A program made the translations under genes and the position numbers. This document shows, piece by piece, positions 60,352 through 64,000 of a stretch of 64,000 nucleotides of DNA. Position 1 is the first letter of the stretch; every line of letters starts with the position of its first letter. The notes beneath the pieces were generated by a model. That model was not told the origin of the DNA and made no database searches. It saw nothing but the letters and a program-made list of their open reading frames with translations. The stretch comes from Cellulomonas sp. KRMCY2 (GTDB taxonomy: Bacteria; Actinomycetota; Actinomycetes; Actinomycetales; Cellulomonadaceae): contig NZ_JAGF01000001.1 in the NCBI RefSeq assembly GCF_000526515.1, forward strand, positions 1,178,001 through 1,242,000, in the 5' to 3' direction.

Positions 60352-60662
60352 GATTGTCGAGCGCGTCGGCACAGCCGGTTCCCCTGTCCGCGATGGTGAA
60401 GAGTGACATTCACGCCGTACGGGCCGCCCGGCCCCGGTGTGGATGCATTCATCGTCGCCCGGTCGCGGAACGTACGTCGGGCCCGCAGGTAAGTTCTGCG
60501 TTACCGCAGCGCCCGCTGTGTAAATGGCTCATTAACAGACCCGGCTGCTGTTTCGAGCCGGTGAATTCTCGTCCCGGGGTCTGGCTCCGCCACCGGTGTC
60601 GCCCCTACCGTGGCTGCTGCCGCCCGGCCCGCATCCGACAACCCGTCGATGGGGGCAGTGCC
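60352..60662. other. 311-bp divergent control region of the ethanolamine-type cluster
   Basis: Drives the leftward phospho-lyase/GntR/permease operon and the rightward small-protein/kinase/phosphatase operon. It is locally AT-richer than its neighbours. GGTAA (60488-60492) and TTACC (60501-60505) form an inverted repeat that might be the GntR operator, and TAAATGGCTCATTAAC follows. No gene or RNA is evident. Confidence 0.5.
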
Positions 60663-60857
60663 ATGACGATCGACCACACGCTCGACCTTGCGCAGGTCAC
60701 GGGGATCGCAGACTCCGCTGTGCTCGAGGACGCCGCGAGGTCCGCGGGTCCCGCGGCGAGCATCCACACGTTCGACTCCCTGAGCAAGGGCGCGCCGGCG
60801 CCGACCTGGCTGCACGACGGCATCGTGGACGCGTGGGGGCTCGACACCGTCCGGTGA
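60663..60857 (+). CDS. 64-residue protein of unknown function
   Basis: ATG 60663; the stop overlaps the kinase start by GTGA. The sequence includes ADSAVLEDAARSAG and HTFDSLSKGAPAPTWLHDGIVDAWGLDTVR. It has no signal peptide, membrane span or Cys. The tight coupling suggests it is translated and functionally tied to the kinase. Family not recognised; it could be a small regulatory or carrier protein. Confidence 0.7.
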   Translation: MTIDHTLDLAQVTGIADSAVLEDAARSAGPAASIHTFDSLSKGAPAPTWLHDGIVDAWGLDTVR

Positions 60858-61771
60858 GCCTGATCGCCGTCTCGGAGAACGCCACCTTCCTGATCCGGGA
60901 GGCCGGTCGGCCGGTGGCCGTGACCCGGGTCGCACGTCCCGGGTACCTGACCGACGCGGCAGCCTTCGAGTCGGAGGTCGCCTGGGTCACCGCACTGTCC
61001 GACGCCGGCGTCGTCCGCGTCCCGCAGGGCGTCGCCACCACTGCCGGACCGGCCGTCGCCGTCATCCAGGACGACCGCGGCGTGCGCTGGTCGTGCGTGA
61101 CGTACTCCTACGCAACCGGCGACATCCTCGAGGACATCACCGACCCGGTGCCCTACTACCGGCAGATCGGCCGCACCACGGCGATGCTGCACGACCACGC
61201 CGTCGTCTGGTCGCGACCCGGCTGGTTCCGTCGGCACAGCTGGGAGCTGAGCGACATGGTCGGGCCGACGTGCCGCTGGGGGCGTTGGGAGGAGGCGGGC
61301 CTCGGCCGCGCCGAACGCACGGTGCTCGCGGCCGCGCAGACCGCAGCCCTGGATGCGATGGCCGAGGCACCGCGCTCGGCCCAGGACTGGGGCCTGATCC
61401 ACGCCGACCTGCGCCCGTCGAACATCCTCGTCGACGAGGACGACCAGCTCACGGTGATCGACTTCGACGACTGCGGCTCGACGTGGTTCCTCTACGACTT
61501 CGCCTCGGCGCTGACCTTCATGGAGCACACCGATGACGCCCCCACCATGGCCAAGGAGTGGGTCGACGGGTACGCCGAGGTCCGGCCGCTCTCCCGTGCC
61601 GACGAGCGGCTCGGCTGCGCGCTGTCGATGATCCGTCGGCTGCAGATGCTCGGCTGGACGACGACCCACCGCGAGGACGCGCTGCCCCCCGCCCTGTGGC
61701 TGGCGCAGCGCGAGGGGACCGTCGCCGTCGCCCAGAGCTACCTGCGCTCGGCGACATGGCTGCTGGACTGA
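60854..61771 (+). CDS. APH/choline-ethanolamine kinase-type phosphotransferase
   Basis: 305 residues from GTG 60854. WGLIHADLRPSNILVDEDDQLTVIDFDDCGSTWFLYDFA holds the catalytic H-x-D-x-x-x-x-N loop and the metal-binding D-F-D. The N-terminal lobe is SENATFLIREAGRPVAVTRVARPGYLT. The kinase would phosphorylate a small alcohol such as ethanolamine, giving the substrate for the phospho-lyase-like enzyme. Starts in GTGA overlap with the small protein gene. Confidence 0.85.
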   Translation: MSLIAVSENATFLIREAGRPVAVTRVARPGYLTDAAAFESEVAWVTALSDAGVVRVPQGVATTAGPAVAVIQDDRGVRWSCVTYSYATGDILEDITDPVPYYRQIGRTTAMLHDHAVVWSRPGWFRRHSWELSDMVGPTCRWGRWEEAGLGRAERTVLAAAQTAALDAMAEAPRSAQDWGLIHADLRPSNILVDEDDQLTVIDFDDCGSTWFLYDFASALTFMEHTDDAPTMAKEWVDGYAEVRPLSRADERLGCALSMIRRLQMLGWTTTHREDALPPALWLAQREGTVAVAQSYLRSATWLLD

Positions 61772-62505
61772 CCCCGCGGACCGGACTCGACCCGCGCACC
61801 GGAGGCGTGCTGCCCGACCGGCACCAGCTGCCCACCGGACGCTCGGCGCGACGGCCCGCCGCCGTCCTGGTCGACCTCGACGGCACCCTGATCGACTCCG
61901 AGCCGTTGTGGTCCGCGGCTGCCGGCGCGATCGCCGTGGCGCACGGCGGACCCTGGTCGACGGCCGACGACGACCTCGTGGTGGGCTGGTCGGTGCCGGC
62001 CGTCGCCGCCTACCTGCGCGGACGCGGGGTCCGGCAGAGCACCGGCGCGATCGTCGCGGCACTGCACGAGGGTGTCGCTGCGGGCCTGTCGGGAGCGGTC
62101 CCCTGGCGACCCGGGGCGCTGGACCTGCTCAGGACCCTGCGCGAGACGGGTGTGCCGTGCGCCCTGGTGACCATGACCTACCGGTCCCTGGCCTCCCTGG
62201 TGCTCCGGGCCGCGCCCACCGGCTCGTTCGCGGTCGTCGTGGCCGGGGACGACGTCGACCGTCCGAAGCCCGATCCGCAGGCGTACCTGAGGGCGGCGGG
62301 GCTCCTCCGCGTCGCACCGGACGACTGCTGGGCGGTGGAGGACTCCCCGACCGGGACGGCTGCCGCGCTCGCCTCGGGCGCGCTGACCTTCGCCGTCGAC
62401 CCCGCGCAGAGGCTGCCGGCCGCACTGACGGCCGATCCGGGTCTTCGAGTCGTGGCCGGCCTCGAACCGGTCATCCGATCCCTCGCCGTCGGTCAGGGTC
62501 GCTGA
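61756..62505 (+). CDS. HAD-family phosphatase (beta-phosphoglucomutase-like)
   Basis: 249 residues from ATG 61756, overlapping the kinase by 16 bases. AAVLVDLDGTLIDSEPLW is motif I, CALVTMTYRSLASL motif II, VDRPKPDPQAYLRAAG motif III and VEDSPTGTAAALASGA motif IV. Substrate unknown; in this operon it might recycle a phosphorylated intermediate. Its 3' end overlaps the convergent VapC gene by 13 bases. Confidence 0.9.
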   Translation: MAAGLTPRTGLDPRTGGVLPDRHQLPTGRSARRPAAVLVDLDGTLIDSEPLWSAAAGAIAVAHGGPWSTADDDLVVGWSVPAVAAYLRGRGVRQSTGAIVAALHEGVAAGLSGAVPWRPGALDLLRTLRETGVPCALVTMTYRSLASLVLRAAPTGSFAVVVAGDDVDRPKPDPQAYLRAAGLLRVAPDDCWAVEDSPTGTAAALASGALTFAVDPAQRLPAALTADPGLRVVAGLEPVIRSLAVGQGR

Positions 62506-62915
62506 TCGTCGAACGGGTTGACCATCGTCACGTCGACGCCCGCCAGGTCGCGGACGTTCCGGGTCGCGAGCACCGCTCCGTGCTCGATGGCGGTCGCGGC
62601 GATCAGGCTGTCGATGACCGGAAGCGGGCGCACGGCGTTGAGCTCGGCCCACCGTCGGGCCACTGCCACCGTCACCGGCAGGATCCGGTCGGAGTAGCCG
62701 CGCTCGAGCCGACCGAGCCAGTCGGCGAGGACCGCTGCCTGATCCGGGTCACGACGACCGAGCCGCACGATGCCCTGGTGGATCTCGCCGAGTGTCACGG
62801 CGCTCAGGACGACGTCGGCCCGGCCGATGCCCTCGAACCACGCCTCGACCGCCGGACGGGGCCGCGACCGTCGCAGCTCGGAGATGACGTTGGTGTCCAG
62901 CAGGTAGCGCGTCAC
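62493..62915 (-). CDS. VapC-type PIN-domain toxin without visible antitoxin
   Basis: 140 residues from GTG 62915. MTRYLLDTNVISELRR, VTLGEIHQGI and VIDSLIAATAIEHGAVLATRNVRDLAGVDV give the PIN acidic residues. An upstream frame that ends GTGA-overlapped (ARAVDLGDEPGPA) recalls the toxin-binding end of Phd-type antitoxins, but the rest of that gene is absent, replaced by the divergent Nudix gene. So it is an orphan toxin or its antitoxin is heavily degraded. Confidence 0.85.
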   Translation of the reverse strand: MTRYLLDTNVISELRRSRPRPAVEAWFEGIGRADVVLSAVTLGEIHQGIVRLGRRDPDQAAVLADWLGRLERGYSDRILPVTVAVARRWAELNAVRPLPVIDSLIAATAIEHGAVLATRNVRDLAGVDVTMVNPFDDQRP

Positions 62916-63046
62916 GCCGGCCCCGGTTCGTCACCGAGGTCGACGGCTCGGGCTTCGCACCAGGGTCGTGCCCCGGATCGGACCCATGCTGACGACCGGC
63001 GGTCGCCGACCACGATGCTCCGCCTCGCACCAGCTACGGTCGGGCG

Positions 63047-63577
63047 ATGGAGTGGCAGACGTTCGGTGAGCGCACCGTCTATGACAGCCCGTGGATGCGG
63101 GTCGCGCTCGTCGACGTGGACGTGCCCGGTCACGGACGCTTCGAGCACCACGTGCTGCGGATGCCGGCACAGGCTGCGGGGACCGTGGTCCACGACCCGG
63201 AGCGCGGGCTGCTGCTCCTGAGACGGCACCGATTCATCACGGACACCTGGGGCTGGGAGATCCCGGCCGGCCGGATCGAGCCGGGTGAGACGCCGATGGA
63301 CGCCGCCACGCGGGAGACGCTCGAGGAGACCGGCTGGCGACCCGGTCCGCTGCAACCGCTGTGCACGTTCCACCCGTCCAACGGCACGAGCGACCAGACG
63401 TTCCACGTCTTCGTCGCGCACGGCGCCACGCTGGTCGGCGACCCGTCGGACCCCGCCGAGGCGGAGAGCATCGCCTGGGTACCCGTCGCCGACCTGCGGC
63501 TGCTGGTACGCGATGGCGGGTTCTCGAACGGGCTCTCGCTCACTGCGGTGCTCAGGTTCCTGCTCGACCTCGGCTGA
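63047..63577 (+). CDS. Nudix hydrolase (ADP-ribose pyrophosphatase type)
   Basis: 176 residues from ATG 63047. The Nudix box is GRIEPGETPMDAATRETLEE followed by TGW, a complete GX5EX7REUXEEXGU match, inside WGWEIPAGRIEPGE. VYDSPWMRVALVDVDVPG is the N-terminal beta sheet typical of ADP-ribose pyrophosphatases. Cytoplasmic, stand-alone. Confidence 0.93.
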   Translation: MEWQTFGERTVYDSPWMRVALVDVDVPGHGRFEHHVLRMPAQAAGTVVHDPERGLLLLRRHRFITDTWGWEIPAGRIEPGETPMDAATRETLEETGWRPGPLQPLCTFHPSNGTSDQTFHVFVAHGATLVGDPSDPAEAESIAWVPVADLRLLVRDGGFSNGLSLTAVLRFLLDLG

Positions 63578-63621
63578 ACATCGTTGCCGACCACGCGGCG
63601 ACGCACGAAGGTCACCCCCCG

Positions 63622-63678
63622 TTGACAACCCATCACCTCCGGGACAATGATGAACACCCGTTCATGAACGCTCGTTCA
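63622..63678 (+). promoter_or_regulatory. sigma-A-type promoter with two adjacent 14-bp palindromic operators
   Basis: TTGACA at 63622-63627 and AATGAT at 63646-63651 (18-base spacer, or CAATGA with 17) form a near-consensus promoter. TGAACACCCGTTCA (63651-63664) and TGAACGCTCGTTCA (63665-63678) follow directly, each TGAAC-N4-GTTCA. They span the -10 edge and start site, so binding should repress the ABC gene. A TetR- or GntR-type repressor is likely, not in the window. Confidence 0.85.
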
Positions 63679-63693
63679 TATAGGAGGAAGCTT

Positions 63694-64000
63694 GTGACCG
63701 ACATCCAGCTCCGAGCGCTGACCAAGAGATACGGACCGATCACCGCGGTCGAGGACCTGACCTTCACGGCCCGGGCCGGGACCGTGACCGGGTTCCTCGG
63801 CCCGAACGGTGCGGGCAAGACGACGGCGCTGCGCGCCCTGCTCGGCCTCGCCCGCCCCACCTCCGGGACCGCACTCATCGGCGGCCGGCCCTACGCCGAG
63901 ATCCCCGATCCCACCCGGACGGTCGGCGCCGTCCTCGGCCCCGACGCCTTCCACACCGGACGCACCGGGCGTGCGCACCTCGAGGTGCTCGCCATCGCGG
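63694..64000 (+). CDS. ABC transporter ATP-binding protein (3' truncated by window)
   Basis: GTG 63694 follows TAGGAGGAAG by 3 to 4 bases. 102 residues are visible: IQLRALTKRYGPITAVEDLTFTARAGTVTGFLGPNGAGKTTALRALLGLARPTSGTALIGGRPY. Walker A is GPNGAGKT. It resembles ATPases of multidrug/antibiotic-type ABC-2 exporters. Signature and Walker B lie outside the window. Controlled by the tandem operators just upstream. Confidence 0.92.
   Translation, partial: MTDIQLRALTKRYGPITAVEDLTFTARAGTVTGFLGPNGAGKTTALRALLGLARPTSGTALIGGRPYAEIPDPTRTVGAVLGPDAFHTGRTGRAHLEVLAIA

Noticed and set aside
62912-63628. A 238-residue minus-strand frame opposite the Nudix gene as a full antitoxin
   Set aside because: Only its last few residues recall an antitoxin; the rest is antisense to the Nudix gene.
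1-64000. tRNA, rRNA, CRISPR arrays, plasmid or chromosome origins
   Set aside because: No T-loop-like GGTTCRA motifs in a tRNA setting, no rRNA sequence, no regular spacer-repeat array and no DnaA-box cluster were seen. The 23-bp array has no unique spacers of CRISPR length.

Overview
The window is very GC-rich, with short intergenic gaps, many GTG starts, GTGA/ATGA start-stop overlaps and several apparently leaderless promoters. This is the style of a high-GC actinobacterium. The beta-glucan and cellobiose genes at the left end point to Cellulomonas or a close relative: the cellobiose phosphorylase has the 822-residue length and near-identical motifs of the Cellulomonas enzymes. No rRNA, tRNA, CRISPR array or replication origin was seen. 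All calls come from reading the sequence; no database search was run.

Layout. 1-7.3 kb: beta-glucan use. A secreted GH81 endo-beta-1,3-glucanase (5' end missing) converges on a minus-strand operon of cellobiose phosphorylase, a second GH94 phosphorylase and an aldose epimerase, with a CebR/CelR-like operator in front. 7.5-21 kb: mostly core genes. These include an EF-G-like GTPase, a LURP-like protein, a siderophore-interacting protein, a methyltransferase, secreted proteins, a YciO/Sua5-type protein, a Nei-like protein lacking Pro2, an F420-type nitroreductase and a TPR-SDR fusion. 21-22.5 kb: a DUF4143 ATPase gene preceded by five 23-bp tandem repeats. 22.5-23 kb: a sigma28-like promoter and a c-di-GMP-I riboswitch ahead of a BldC-family regulator. 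23-30.5 kb: a PKD/lipoprotein pair, an MFS exporter, a MazEF-like module, an OmpA-domain operon, an HTH/ClpN pair with two palindromic operators, and a glutathione peroxidase.

30.7-48 kb is accessory. It holds a WXG100-type polymorphic toxin with a CdiA-type RNase A domain and its immunity gene, a frameshifted ECF42-like sigma gene with its DGPF partner, an intact ISL3 element plus a solo related end, an APH-like kinase, transposase and HNH debris, a GH114 lipoprotein overlapping an orphan CdiI-like gene, a possible defence cluster (SRA-like/HNH nuclease, DUF2075 ATPase, MazG), a VapBC pair with a broken antitoxin, a gutted GH5-like gene and an ESX-like pair.

48-64 kb returns to housekeeping and regulated genes. 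There is a Cof phosphatase, a His-rich PadR regulator with a palindrome, a CorA channel, and a two-component system divergent from two small membrane proteins with AGGTG repeats between them. An apparent ethanolamine cluster follows (permease, GntR regulator and phospholyase-type class III enzyme diverging from a 64-residue protein, a small-molecule kinase and a HAD phosphatase). The window ends with an orphan VapC, a Nudix hydrolase and the start of an ABC ATPase gene with a textbook promoter and tandem palindromic operators.

The most notable signals are the sigma28/c-di-GMP riboswitch/BldC arrangement, the iteron-like array before the DUF4143 ATPase, the polymorphic toxin module with a second unlinked immunity gene, and the 41.9-46 kb defence-like cluster.
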